This document shows, in pieces, positions 42,840 to 51,664 of a stretch of DNA of 64,000 nucleotides (positions within the stretch are counted from its first letter, which is position 1; each line of letters opens with the position of its first letter). The notes below the pieces were generated by a model, which saw nothing but the letters and a program-made list of their open reading frames with translations, was not told the origin of the DNA and searched no databases. Source of the stretch: 3107 sp001483205. Lineage in GTDB: Bacteria; Pseudomonadota; Alphaproteobacteria; Rhodobacterales; Rhodobacteraceae. Made by a program: the position numbers and the translations under genes. The stretch lies in the NCBI GenBank assembly GCA_964291375.2, contig OZ219809.1, positions 2,170,001 through 2,234,000 on the forward strand, written 5' to 3'.

Positions 42840-43916
42840 ATGGGTGCCTATATTCTCAGGCGGTTGTTCCTGATTATCCCGACGCTGATCGGGATTATGG
42901 TGATCAATTTCGCCCTGATCCAATTCGTCCCCGGCGGGCCGGTTGAACAGGCGCTGGCGCGGCTTGAGGGACAGGGGGATGTGTTCGAGGGCTTTGCCGG
43001 GGGGGATGACGGCGGCGAGGCCCTGGGCGAGGAAACCTATATCGGGGCGCGCGGCCTTCCGGCGGAATTTATCGCCGAGCTGGAAAAGGAATTTGGCTTT
43101 GACAAGCCGCCGCTTGAACGCTTCCTGAACATGATGTGGAACTATCTGCGGTTCGATTTCGGCGAAAGCTATTTCCGCTCTATCAGCGTCATTGATCTGG
43201 TGATCGAGAAGATGCCGGTGTCGATCACCCTTGGCCTGTGGTCAACGCTCATCGCTTATCTGGTGTCGATCCCCCTGGGCATCCGCAAGGCAGTGCGTGA
43301 CGGCAGCCGGTTCGATACCTGGACTTCCGGCACGATCATTGTCGCCTATGCCATCCCCGGCTTTCTGTTCGCGATCCTGCTGCTGGTGCTGTTCGCCGGA
43401 GGGTCATACTGGAAGATTTTCCCGTTGCGCGGCCTGACATCGGACGGGTGGGAAGACCTGAGCCTGATCGGCAAGGTGCTTGATTACTTCTGGCATATCG
43501 CGTTGCCGGTTCTGGCGGGCACGATTTCATCCTTTGCCACGCTGACGCTGCTGACCAAAAACTCCTTTCTTGATGAGATCAGAAAGCATTATGTGATGAC
43601 GGCGCGGGCAAAGGGGCTGGCAGAGCGCCGCGTGCTCTATGGCCATGTCTTCCGCAATGCGATGCTGATCGTGATTGCCGGTTTCCCGTCGCTGTTTGTC
43701 GGTGTGTTTTTCGGCGGGTCGCTGATTATCGAGACGCTGTTTTCGCTTGACGGGCTGGGGCGGCTGGGGTTCGAGGCCGCGGTGGAACGGGATTATCCGG
43801 TTATGTTCGGCACCCTTTACGCCTTTGGCCTGCTGGGTCTTCTGGTCAATATCCTGTCGGACCTGATGTATGTGTTCATCGACCCGCGGATCGACTTTGA
43901 ATCGAGGAAGGTGTGA
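42840..43916 (+). CDS. yejB: Peptide ABC transporter permease, YejB-like
   Basis: This 358-aa membrane permease of the DppB/OppB type starts MGAYILRRLFLIIPTLIGIM, the typical first helix. It has an insertion near residues 40-70 characteristic of YejB, a long periplasmic loop, and the inner-face coupling motif KHYVMTARAKGLAERRVLYG. It lies 25 bp after yejA. Its stop overlaps the yejE ATG in TGATG. Confidence 0.94.
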   Translation: MGAYILRRLFLIIPTLIGIMVINFALIQFVPGGPVEQALARLEGQGDVFEGFAGGDDGGEALGEETYIGARGLPAEFIAELEKEFGFDKPPLERFLNMMWNYLRFDFGESYFRSISVIDLVIEKMPVSITLGLWSTLIAYLVSIPLGIRKAVRDGSRFDTWTSGTIIVAYAIPGFLFAILLLVLFAGGSYWKIFPLRGLTSDGWEDLSLIGKVLDYFWHIALPVLAGTISSFATLTLLTKNSFLDEIRKHYVMTARAKGLAERRVLYGHVFRNAMLIVIAGFPSLFVGVFFGGSLIIETLFSLDGLGRLGFEAAVERDYPVMFGTLYAFGLLGLLVNILSDLMYVFIDPRIDFESRKV

Positions 43917-45022
43917 TGCGGCTGTCCCCCCTCAACCGGCGACGCTGGCGCAATTTCCGCTCGAATGCGCGGGCGTTCTGGTCGCTGGTGATTTTTTGCG
44001 CCCTTTTCGGCATGTCGCTGTTTGCGGAGTTCATTGCCAATGACAAGCCGATCCTGGTCAAGTTCAGGGGAGAGCTGTATGTGCCGATCTTCAATTTCTA
44101 TCCCGAAACCACCTTTGGCGGCGATTTGCCGGTCGAGGCCGCCTATGCCTATGAGGATGTGCAGTGCCTGATCATCACCGGGGGAGAGCAAACATGCTGG
44201 GACGATCCGGTGGCGGTGATTGCGGACGCAGGCGACGGGGTGGTTGACGGGCGGCAAATCAGCCGGGGCTGGTTGCTTTGGCCGCCGATCCCCTATTCCT
44301 ATGACACCATCGTCGATATTCCGGGGGCCGCGCCCTCGGCCCCGGACGGCAACAACCTGCTTGGCACTGATGACACCAAACGCGACGTGCTGGCGCGGGT
44401 GATATACGGGTTCCGGCTGTCGATCCTCTATACGCTGATCGTGACCTCGGTTGCCTCTGTGCTCGGGGTCATCGCGGGCGCGGTGCAGGGGTTTTTCGGC
44501 GGCCTGATTGACCTGATCTTTCAGCGCCTGCTGGAAATCTGGGGCGCGATGCCGTCCATCTATATCATCATCATCCTGTTTGCCATTCTCGGGCGCGGAT
44601 TCTGGATACTGGTCGGCATATCCATCCTGTTCGGCTGGCCCGCGCTGGTGGCGGTGGTTCGGGCGGAGTTTCTGCGCGCCCGCAATTTTGAATATGTGCG
44701 CGCCGCCCGTGCGCTTGGGGTGTCAAACCGGACAATCATGTTCCGCCACATGCTGCCCAATGCGATGGTCGCCACGCTGACCTTTCTGCCCTTTATCGTC
44801 ACCGGCGCAATCGGCACCCTGGCGACGCTCGATTTTCTGGGGTTCGGCCTGCCGTCCTCGGCCCCGTCGCTGGGGGAACTGACGCTTCAGGCAAAGCAGA
44901 ACCTGCAAGCCCCGTGGCTGGGCTTCACCGCCTTCTTTGTCTATGCGATCATGCTGTCGCTTCTGGTTTTCATCTTTGAGGGCGTGCGCGACGCCTTTGA
45001 CCCCAGAAAGACCTTTCAATGA
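43916..45022 (+). CDS. yejE: Peptide ABC transporter permease, YejE-like
   Basis: This is the second permease, 368 aa. The N-terminal LSPLNRRRWRNFRSNARAFW matches YejE, followed by a large periplasmic segment (about residues 45-150) with TFGGDLPVEAAY and LGTDDTKRDVLARVIYGFR. The coupling loop is EYVRAARALGVSNRTIMFRH. The start ATG overlaps the yejB stop and its stop overlaps the yejF ATG in ATGA, so translation of the three is coupled. Confidence 0.94.
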   Translation: MRLSPLNRRRWRNFRSNARAFWSLVIFCALFGMSLFAEFIANDKPILVKFRGELYVPIFNFYPETTFGGDLPVEAAYAYEDVQCLIITGGEQTCWDDPVAVIADAGDGVVDGRQISRGWLLWPPIPYSYDTIVDIPGAAPSAPDGNNLLGTDDTKRDVLARVIYGFRLSILYTLIVTSVASVLGVIAGAVQGFFGGLIDLIFQRLLEIWGAMPSIYIIIILFAILGRGFWILVGISILFGWPALVAVVRAEFLRARNFEYVRAARALGVSNRTIMFRHMLPNAMVATLTFLPFIVTGAIGTLATLDFLGFGLPSSAPSLGELTLQAKQNLQAPWLGFTAFFVYAIMLSLLVFIFEGVRDAFDPRKTFQ

Positions 45023-46635
45023 ACGATGTGCTTGAGGTCGAAAACCTGTCGGTCCGCTTTCGGCAGGACGGGCAGGACACCATAGCGGTCAGGGATGCTT
45101 CGTTTCGCGTCGGCAAGGGGGAAACCGTCGCCATCGTCGGCGAGTCCGGCTCGGGCAAATCGGTCTCGGCCCTGTCCACCGTGGGCCTTTTGCCGGACAA
45201 CGCGCGGGTTCAGGGGTCTGCCAGATATATGGGCGAGGAGCTGATCGGCGCTGACGAGGCCACGTTGCGCCGCATCCGGGGCAACGACATCAGCTTTGTG
45301 TTTCAGGAGCCGATGACATCGCTCAACCCGCTGCACACTCTGGAAAAGCAAATATCCGAAAGCCTGATGATTCATCAGGGCCTGTCGGGGAAGGAGGCGC
45401 GCACGCGGGTCATGGCGCTTTTGGACAGGGTGGGGATACGCGACCCGGAAAGCCGCCTGGCCTCTTACCCGCATCAGCTCTCGGGCGGGCAGCGCCAGCG
45501 GGTGATGATTGCCATGGCGCTGGCCAATGAACCGGCGTTGCTGATCGCTGATGAACCGACGACCGCGCTTGACGTGACCATTCAGGCGCAGATTCTGGAG
45601 CTGCTGGCAGAGCTGAAGCGGGCCGGGAAGCTCAGCCTTCTGTTCATTACCCATGATCTTGGCGTCGTGCGCAGGATCGCCGACCGGGTGTATGTGATCG
45701 AGAAGGGGGTGATTGTCGAGCACGGTGCCACCGCCGGAATTTTTGAAAATCCGCAGCACCCCTATACCCGGGCCCTGCTGGCGGCAGAACCATCAGGGCG
45801 AACGGAACCGGTGCCGGACGACGCAGAGGAAATCCTGCGCACCGATAATCTGCGCATCTGGTTTCCGGTTCAGCGCGGGTTTCTGCGCCGCACCGTCGGG
45901 CATGTGAAAGCCGTCAATGGGGCGACAGTTTCTGTCCGGCGGGGTGAGACGCTCGGCATCGTCGGCGAATCCGGCTCGGGCAAGACGACGCTGGCCCTGG
46001 GGATCATGCGGCTGATCCGCTCTGACGGGCCGGTGGCGTTTTGCGGGCGCGGGATAGACGGGCTGTCCGGGCGCGGACTGCGCGACCTGCGCCGCCACAT
46101 GCAGATCGTGTTTCAGGATCCGTTCGGGTCTCTGTCCCCGCGCATGTCGGCGATGCAGATCATTTCCGAGGGGCTGGGTGTGCATGGTCTGGGCGCGGGC
46201 GAGGACATGCGCGCGCGCGTCGCCGGGATTATGGAGGAAGTCGGCCTTGATCCGGCGACCATGGATCGCTATCCGCATGAGTTTTCCGGCGGCCAGCGCC
46301 AGAGGATCGCGATTGCGCGGGCAATGATCCTGCGCCCCGGACTTGTGGTGCTGGATGAGCCGACCTCGGCGCTCGACCGGACCGTGCAGGTTCAGATCGT
46401 GGGGCTGTTGCGGGATTTGCAGCAGAGGCACGGGCTGGCGTTCCTGTTCATCAGCCATGATCTGAAAATGGTGCGGGCGCTGGCGCATAAGGTGATCGTG
46501 ATGAAAGAGGGCGATGTGGTGGAGACCGGAAGCCGGGATCAGGTTTTCGACAATCCGCAGACGGACTACACCCGCGCGCTGATGGCGGCGGCGTTTGACC
46601 TGACCGTTCGTGCGCGGGGGGCGGTCAGTGAGTAG
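45019..46635 (+). CDS. yejF: Peptide ABC transporter double ATPase, YejF-like
   Basis: This 538-aa protein has two ABC ATPase domains in tandem, as in YejF. The first (about 1-260) has VGESGSGKSVSA and LSGGQRQRVMIAMALANE. The second (about 275-530) has VGESGSGKTTLALGI and FSGGQRQRIAIARAMILR. Both Walker B motifs are intact (LLIADEPTTALD; LVVLDEPTSALD). It powers uptake through YejB/YejE. Confidence 0.95.
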   Translation: MNDVLEVENLSVRFRQDGQDTIAVRDASFRVGKGETVAIVGESGSGKSVSALSTVGLLPDNARVQGSARYMGEELIGADEATLRRIRGNDISFVFQEPMTSLNPLHTLEKQISESLMIHQGLSGKEARTRVMALLDRVGIRDPESRLASYPHQLSGGQRQRVMIAMALANEPALLIADEPTTALDVTIQAQILELLAELKRAGKLSLLFITHDLGVVRRIADRVYVIEKGVIVEHGATAGIFENPQHPYTRALLAAEPSGRTEPVPDDAEEILRTDNLRIWFPVQRGFLRRTVGHVKAVNGATVSVRRGETLGIVGESGSGKTTLALGIMRLIRSDGPVAFCGRGIDGLSGRGLRDLRRHMQIVFQDPFGSLSPRMSAMQIISEGLGVHGLGAGEDMRARVAGIMEEVGLDPATMDRYPHEFSGGQRQRIAIARAMILRPGLVVLDEPTSALDRTVQVQIVGLLRDLQQRHGLAFLFISHDLKMVRALAHKVIVMKEGDVVETGSRDQVFDNPQTDYTRALMAAAFDLTVRARGAVSE

Positions 46636-46735
46636 AGCGTAGGGCGCGGGGGCCGTGCGAATTTGAGTATTTGAGCAACTTGACCGGATTGGCGGTGCGG
46701 GTTAACCGTGTAGTGCGCCGCAGGGGATGCAGCCG

Positions 46736-46972
46736 ATGCCTGAGAACGTCACAAACGAATTGCTGCTTGAGCATCTCAAGCGGATTCAAAACATGCTGTC
46801 GCGGCATGGTGAACGGCTTGATGATTTGCGGGCTGATGTGACCTCGGTCAAGGCCGATCTCGCAACGGTCAAGGCTGACATGGCAACCATGACCGGGCGT
46901 ATGGACCGGGTGGAAGCGCGCCTTGACCGCATTGAACGCCGCCTTGATCTGGCGGAAGCGCCCGCCGAATAG
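46736..46972 (+). CDS. Small coiled-coil protein
   Basis: This 78-aa hypothetical protein is composed almost entirely of a heptad-pattern helix (LKRIQNMLSRHGERLDDLRA and VKADLATVKADMATM), strongly charged and with no membrane segment. AGGGG lies 9 nt before the ATG at 46736; an in-frame ATG at 46727 is an alternative. Similar small proteins occur widely in Alphaproteobacteria without assigned function, sometimes near toxin genes, but no toxin is visible here. A repeat end follows 14 bp after the stop. Confidence 0.7.
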   Translation: MPENVTNELLLEHLKRIQNMLSRHGERLDDLRADVTSVKADLATVKADMATMTGRMDRVEARLDRIERRLDLAEAPAE

Positions 46973-46985
46973 GAAAGCACGGGGG

Positions 46986-47013
46986 AAGACCTCTGCATAT
47001 TGGCTTGGGCAGG
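46986..47013 (-). repeat. B-end of inverted-repeat element at the icd 3' end
   Basis: AAGACCTCTGCATATTGG followed by CTTGGGCAGG is a B end abutting the icd stop codon (47016-47018). The rest of the element is missing. Confidence 0.75.
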
Positions 47014-47015
47014 GA

Positions 47016-48230
47016 TCACCCGCCAAGCGCCCGGTTCAGGCCCTCATCCACCTTTTCGAGAAACCCCGTGGTCGTCAGCCATTTCTGATCAGGCCCGGCC
47101 AGAAGCGCCAGATCCTTGGTCATAAAGCCCGACTCCACCGTCTCAACGGTAACACGCTCCAGCGTATCGGCGAAATTCTCCAGCGCCGCATTGCCATCCA
47201 GTTTCGCCCGGTGCCGCAGACCACCGGTCCAGGCATGGATCGAGGCAATCGAATTGGTCGAGGTTTCCTCGCCGTTCTGATGCAGGCGATAATGGCGGGT
47301 CACGGTGCCATGGGCGGCCTCGGCCTCAACGATCCTGCCGTCCGGGGTCATCAGTTGCGATGTCATCAGGCCCAGAGACCCGAACCCCTGCGCCACGGTG
47401 TCGGACTGCACATCGCCGTCGTAATTCTTGCAGGCCCAGACAAAACCGCCGTTCCACTTCATAGCGCTGGCGACCATATCATCGATAAGCCGGTGCTCGT
47501 AAGTGATGCCTTTCGCCCGGAAAGCCTGTTCAAACTCTTCTTCATAGACCTTCTGAAACAGCTCCAGAAAACGCCCGTCATATTGCTTGAGGATGGTGTT
47601 CTTGGTGGACATATAGACCGGCCAGCCGAGCCTCAGGCCGTAATTCAGGCTGGCGCGGGCAAAGTCGATGATCGACCGGTCAAGATTATACATCGACATG
47701 AAGACACCGGAAGACGGGGCGTCAAACACCTCATGCTCAATCACCTTGCCGTCCGCGCCGGTGAATTTCATCGACAGCTTGCCGGGGCCGGGAAATTTCA
47801 TATCGGTGGCGCGATACTGATCGCCAAAGGCATGGCGGCCAATGACGATTGGCCGGGTCCAGCCCGGCACCAGACGCGGCACATTGGCGCAGATGATCGG
47901 GGCGCGAAAGACGACGCCGCCAAGGATGTTGCGGATGGTCCCGTTCGGAGAGCGCCACATCTGCTTGAGGCCGAACTCCTCGACCCGGGCCTCGTCCGGG
48001 GTAATGGTGGCGCATTTGACGCCGACGCCGACCTCTTTGATCCGGTTCGCGGCGTCAATGGTGATCCGGTCTTCGGTGCGGTCCCGTTCCTCGATCCCCA
48101 GATCATAATAGAGCAGGTCGATGTCCAGATAGGGCAGGATGAGCTTTTTCCTGATGAAATCCCAGATGATCCGGGTCATTTCATCGCCGTCAAGCTCGAC
48201 AACGGGGTTTTCAACCTTGATCCTGGTCAT
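47016..48230 (-). CDS. icd: NADP-dependent isocitrate dehydrogenase
   Basis: This TCA-cycle enzyme decarboxylates isocitrate to 2-oxoglutarate, making NADPH. The 404-aa protein is of the eukaryote-like homodimeric type: MTRIKVENPVVELDGDEMTR at the N-terminus, LDIDLLYYDLGIEERD, STKNTILKQYDGRF (substrate and cofactor region) and CKNYDGDVQSDTVAQGFGSL. The ATG at 48230 matches the family start. It is monocistronic. Confidence 0.96.
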   Translation of the reverse strand: MTRIKVENPVVELDGDEMTRIIWDFIRKKLILPYLDIDLLYYDLGIEERDRTEDRITIDAANRIKEVGVGVKCATITPDEARVEEFGLKQMWRSPNGTIRNILGGVVFRAPIICANVPRLVPGWTRPIVIGRHAFGDQYRATDMKFPGPGKLSMKFTGADGKVIEHEVFDAPSSGVFMSMYNLDRSIIDFARASLNYGLRLGWPVYMSTKNTILKQYDGRFLELFQKVYEEEFEQAFRAKGITYEHRLIDDMVASAMKWNGGFVWACKNYDGDVQSDTVAQGFGSLGLMTSQLMTPDGRIVEAEAAHGTVTRHYRLHQNGEETSTNSIASIHAWTGGLRHRAKLDGNAALENFADTLERVTVETVESGFMTKDLALLAGPDQKWLTTTGFLEKVDEGLNRALGG

Positions 48231-48297
48231 GTCCGGCCTCTTTTGCGGGAATCGGGGTTTGCCGCCTTCTAGCGGAATTGTCCCGGCGGGGGAAGGT

Positions 48298-48313
48298 AAA
48301 GGCCTCTGTATGC
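48298..48313. repeat. Vestigial terminus of the inverted-repeat element
   Basis: AAAGGCCTCTGTATG is a degenerate match to the terminal repeat in the gap between icd and the DUF1289 gene. Confidence 0.35.
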
Positions 48314-48397
48314 GGATGTATACATGATTTGTGGGATGAAAAAGACCCCCTGCCATGATCAGCGCGGCGGCCCCGTCACCGCCCCGTCACCGCACTA

Positions 48398-48628
48398 TCA
48401 CTGCCTCAGTCGTGCGGCCCGCCCGCCCCGCCGCCGGGCAAGACGCGGGGCGCGCCCCGACAGCTCTGCCATAATCCGCTCCCGCTCTTCGCTGCTCATC
48501 CGCGACCAGTCGCGAATCTCTTCAACTGTCCGCATACACCCGGCGCAAATCCGCGCCTCGGGGTGGATGACGCAGACCTTGACACAAGGCGACCGGATTT
48601 CGTCACGTTTCCAGACATCATCGGACAT
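48398..48628 (-). CDS. DUF1289 family protein
   Basis: This 76-aa protein has the DUF1289 pattern of four cysteines (SPCVKVCVIHPEARICAGCM), suggesting a small metal or Fe-S site. The C-terminal tail is very Arg-rich. The start at 48628 is the Met immediately before SDDVWKRDEIRSPC; longer reading goes into ruvX. It lies 7 bp after the ruvX stop and is probably co-transcribed with ruvX and ccmI. Function is unknown. Confidence 0.85.
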   Translation of the reverse strand: MSDDVWKRDEIRSPCVKVCVIHPEARICAGCMRTVEEIRDWSRMSSEERERIMAELSGRAPRLARRRGGRAARLRQ

Positions 48629-48635
48629 GGCGGCC

Positions 48636-49109
48636 TTACCCCTGACCCAAATGCGCCAGACGATCCAGCGCACCCTGCAAGATATACCCTGCCGCCACAT
48701 GATCAATGACCTCGGCGCGACGTTTGCGTGTCGTATCCGCCTCCAGCAGTGCCCGCTCGGCGGCGACGGTGGACAGGCGCTCGTCCCAGAAGGTCATGGG
48801 CATGTCGGTCAGGTGCCCCAGATTGCGGGCAAAGGCGCGGGCGGACTGGCAACGGGGGCCTTCTGAGCCGTCCATATTGCGCGGCAGGCCAAGGACCAGC
48901 CCGCCGATGCGCCGGTGCGCGAGAATGGCCAGCAGGTGCCCGGCGTCCTGCGTGAACCCCTTGCGGCGGATCGTCTCAAGCGGCGTCGCCACGGCCCGCA
49001 GGGTGTCAGAGACCGCAACGCCGATGGTCTTCGTGCCCAGATCAAGCCCCGCCAGTGCCGAGTGGTGCGGCAGGGCGGCAGCGAAATCCTCGATCCGTGC
49101 GTATGTCAT
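48636..49109 (-). CDS. ruvX: Holliday junction resolvase-like RuvX/YqgF
   Basis: This 157-aa RNase-H-fold protein acts in 16S rRNA 5'-end maturation or junction resolution. The first acidic strand is LAGLDLGTKTIGVAVSD, the second region is IGGLVLGLPRNMDGSEG, and the third is FWDERLSTVAAERALLEADT. The start overlaps the ccmI stop by 4 bp. It is an essential housekeeping gene in many bacteria. Confidence 0.93.
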   Translation of the reverse strand: MTYARIEDFAAALPHHSALAGLDLGTKTIGVAVSDTLRAVATPLETIRRKGFTQDAGHLLAILAHRRIGGLVLGLPRNMDGSEGPRCQSARAFARNLGHLTDMPMTFWDERLSTVAAERALLEADTTRKRRAEVIDHVAAGYILQGALDRLAHLGQG

Positions 49110-50086
49110 TCGCCTGCTCCCGCTGCGGTTTCCGGCGGGGTGTAACGGACACCCGCGCGCCGGGCGACCTGTTCAATGCGGGCGCGGACCGGCCCTGTCC
49201 ACGGGGCATCGGGCGGGCTGTCCTGCAAAAGCGCCGCCCACAGCCGGAAGGCCAGATCGGGCCGCCCGGTCTGCAACAGCATCAGACCATAGTGATAGCG
49301 CGCGGTGCCGTGTTCCGGGTCAATCGCCAGTGCCTGTTCAAGGGCCTGTTCCGCCTCGGGCGACACATAGCCGCCCGCCGCCAGGATCAGCAATTCGGCA
49401 TAATCCGCCCGGTCCGTTGCGGTGGCCGCCGCGCCTTTCAGCGCCAGCACCCGCGCTTGTGCGGCATGAGCGGCGGCAAAGCGGCCCAGTTGCGCCTCGC
49501 TCCGGGCAAGCAGGGTGTGGCCGGCAAGGTCATCGGGGCGTCGGGCGACGGCATCCCGCAGCCGGGTGATGAGCGCCTGATGCTCCGGCGACGGGCGGGT
49601 TTGCGACGGCGGGATCAGCGCCTCGGCGGTGGCCTGAGCGGGGCGGGTGGCGCGCGCCTGTTCCGCCGCCGCGATCCGGGCCTCAAGCGGCATGTCGGGA
49701 AAGCCCGGCGCGCCCAGATGCAGATAGGCGATCATCGCGCCCCCCGTCAGCAGGATGGCAAGCAGACCGAGCATCGAAAGGGTGACGGGTTTCGGCGGCC
49801 CGGACTGTTTGTCCGTCATGCGGGCGGCGGCATCCGCATCCGCGGCCAGCAGGCGGCGCGAAATCTCGATCCGCGCGTGGTCGGCCTCGGCCCCGGCAAT
49901 CAGGCCCCGCGCCCGGTCGCGCTCTAACTCGCGAAGCTGGTCGCGATAGATCTGTGCGTCGGGGCCTGTATCGGGCTGGGCCTGTGCCTGCCCCTCTGCC
50001 TCTGCCGTATTGCCACGCAAAACCGCCCGCACCAGAAGCGCGGTCACAAGCAGGCTGAGCCCGGTTGCGGCAATCCAGAACCCCAT
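49106..50086 (-). CDS. ccmI: Cytochrome c biogenesis protein CcmI
   Basis: CcmI binds apocytochrome c and presents it to the CcmF/CcmH ligation complex. The 326-aa protein has an N-terminal hairpin with two membrane helices (FWIAATGLSLLVTALLVRAV and VTLSMLGLLAILLTGGAMIA). Between them is a cytoplasmic coiled-coil-like loop (DQLRELERDRARGLIAGAEA). A periplasmic TPR region follows after residue 190. AGGAG lies upstream of the ATG. Other ccm genes are absent from the window. Confidence 0.9.
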   Translation of the reverse strand: MGFWIAATGLSLLVTALLVRAVLRGNTAEAEGQAQAQPDTGPDAQIYRDQLRELERDRARGLIAGAEADHARIEISRRLLAADADAAARMTDKQSGPPKPVTLSMLGLLAILLTGGAMIAYLHLGAPGFPDMPLEARIAAAEQARATRPAQATAEALIPPSQTRPSPEHQALITRLRDAVARRPDDLAGHTLLARSEAQLGRFAAAHAAQARVLALKGAAATATDRADYAELLILAAGGYVSPEAEQALEQALAIDPEHGTARYHYGLMLLQTGRPDLAFRLWAALLQDSPPDAPWTGPVRARIEQVARRAGVRYTPPETAAGAGE

Positions 50087-50185
50087 GTCATTCTCCTGGT
50101 GGTCAGGCGCATACCTACAGGCGAAAGGCGGCGGCGGAAAGGGGCGGAACTGTCGCGCCCCAAAGGGACGACCCGCCCGCATGAA

Positions 50186-50300
50186 ACGCCGGGGATGTCG
50201 CATATCCGGCAAAATACGGCGTTGAAAGGAACGGGTGCAATTCCCGTCCGGTTCATTACACTGTCGGCGGGATTGCCTGCCCGCCACCGACCGGAGTCGA
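50186..50300 (+). promoter_or_regulatory. Structured leader resembling a cobalamin riboswitch, upstream of soxB
   Basis: An outer stem ACGCCG (50186-50191)/CGGCGT (50217-50222) precedes a hairpin ACGGG (50231-50235)/CCCGT (50243-50247). The hairpin loop TGCAATT fits the conserved L5 pattern TGNAANT of cobalamin riboswitches. ATTACACTGT follows (compare CGCAACTGT), then GGCGGG/CCCGCC (50266-50271/50280-50285), and CCGGT/ACCGG (50248-50252/50290-50294) closes a multi-helix junction. The last part overlaps the ribosome-binding region (CCGGAG) of soxB. Assignment is by eye only; other ligands remain possible. Confidence 0.5.
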
Positions 50301-50307
50301 GACCCGC

Positions 50308-51555
50308 ATGAGACGCTACTCTGTCTTTGCCATTGCCCGCGAGGCCCTGCGCCACCATCAGGGATGGGGCCGCGCCTGGCGCGCGCCCGAACCAAAATCG
50401 CGCTATGACGTGATCATTGTCGGCGCGGGCGGTCACGGGCTGGCCACCGCCTATTACCTGGGCAAAAACCACGGCATCCGAAACGTGGCGATTCTGGAAA
50501 AGGGCTGGCTGGGCGGCGGTAATACCGGGCGCAACACCACCATCATTCGCTCGAACTATCTGCAAGACCCCTCTGCCGCGCTCTATGAAAAGGCGCGCTC
50601 ACTCTACGAGTCGCTGTCGCAGGAACTGAACTACAACATCATGTTCAGCCCGCGCGGGGTGATGATGCTGGCGCAGACCGAGCACGAGGTTCGGGGCTAT
50701 CGGCGCACGGCGCGGGCCAACGCCCTGCAAGGGGTGGAAACGGAATTTATCGGCCCGCAGCGGGTCAAAGAGCTGTGCCCGATAATGAATGTCTCCGGCC
50801 CGCGCTATCCGGTTCTGGGTGCGCTCTGGCAGCCGCGCGGCGGCACGGCGCGCCATGACGCGGTGGCGTGGGGCTATGCGCGGGCATGTTCGGACATGGG
50901 CATGGACATCGTGCAGAAATGCGAGGTGACGGGCATTCGCACCGAACGCGGCAGGGTTGCGGGCGTCGAAACCACCCAAGGTGCGATTGACTGCGACAAG
51001 CTGGCGATTGCGGTTTCCGGGCATTCGGGGCGGCTGGCGGATATGGCGGGGTTTCGCCTGCCGATCGAATCGGTCGCCCTTCAGGCGCTGGTCTCAGAGC
51101 CGATCAAGCCCTGCATGGACGTGGTGGTGATGGCCAACACCGTGCATGGCTATATGAGCCAGTCCGACAAGGGCGAGATGGTGATCGGCGGCGGCACCGA
51201 CGGGTTCAACAACTACACCCAACGCGGGTCTTTCCACCATATCGAGGAAACCGTGCGCGCACTGATCGAGACCTTTCCGATGATTTCCCGGCTGAGGATG
51301 CTGCGCCAGTGGGGGGGGATTGTGGATGTGACCGGTGACCGTTCGCCGATTATCACCACGACGCCGGTGCAGAACCTGTTTATGAATGCCGGTTGGGGCA
51401 CCGGCGGGTTCAAGGCGATTCCCGGTTCCGGCTGGGCAATGGCGGAGTTGATGGCGAAGGGGGAGCCGGGGCCGCTGGCCGCCGCGTTCGGCCTTGACCG
51501 CTTTGCCGAGGGCCGGTTTATCGACGAAAGCGTGGCGGCGGGGGTGGCGCACTGA
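50308..51555 (+). CDS. soxB: Sarcosine oxidase subunit beta
   Basis: This is the main catalytic subunit of heterotetrameric sarcosine oxidase, which demethylates sarcosine to glycine and passes the one-carbon unit to tetrahydrofolate. The 415-aa protein has the FAD fingerprint VIIVGAGGHGLATAYYLGKN (residues about 34-53). The covalent FMN-binding histidine is in GGTARHDAVAWGYARA, and WGGIVDVTGDRSPIIT is near the C-terminus. The leader resembles a riboswitch. A 69-bp repeat element starts 3 bp after the stop and separates soxB from soxD. Confidence 0.96.
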   Translation: MRRYSVFAIAREALRHHQGWGRAWRAPEPKSRYDVIIVGAGGHGLATAYYLGKNHGIRNVAILEKGWLGGGNTGRNTTIIRSNYLQDPSAALYEKARSLYESLSQELNYNIMFSPRGVMMLAQTEHEVRGYRRTARANALQGVETEFIGPQRVKELCPIMNVSGPRYPVLGALWQPRGGTARHDAVAWGYARACSDMGMDIVQKCEVTGIRTERGRVAGVETTQGAIDCDKLAIAVSGHSGRLADMAGFRLPIESVALQALVSEPIKPCMDVVVMANTVHGYMSQSDKGEMVIGGGTDGFNNYTQRGSFHHIEETVRALIETFPMISRLRMLRQWGGIVDVTGDRSPIITTTPVQNLFMNAGWGTGGFKAIPGSGWAMAELMAKGEPGPLAAAFGLDRFAEGRFIDESVAAGVAH

Positions 51556-51558
51556 TGA

Positions 51559-51627
51559 CAAACCTCTGCATATTCGCTCAGCCGGGCGGGACAGGTTGGC
51601 CACTGACGCGCCACTATACAAAGGCTT
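51559..51627 (-). repeat. Short inverted-repeat element (69 bp) between soxB and soxD
   Basis: The left end CAAACCTCTGCATATTCGC and the right end CACTATACAAAGGCTT, with GCCGGGCGGGACAGGTTGGC between, form the short version in reverse orientation. It begins 3 bp after the soxB stop. No clear target duplication is visible. Confidence 0.88.
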
Positions 51628-51664
51628 CAATGAAACATTTCCGCCCTGATCCCGGAGGACCGGA

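Noticed and set aside
50186..50307. Glycine riboswitch before soxB
   Set aside because: The glycine aptamer core with tandem GGAGAG-like segments is not seen; the order of conserved words fits cobalamin better.
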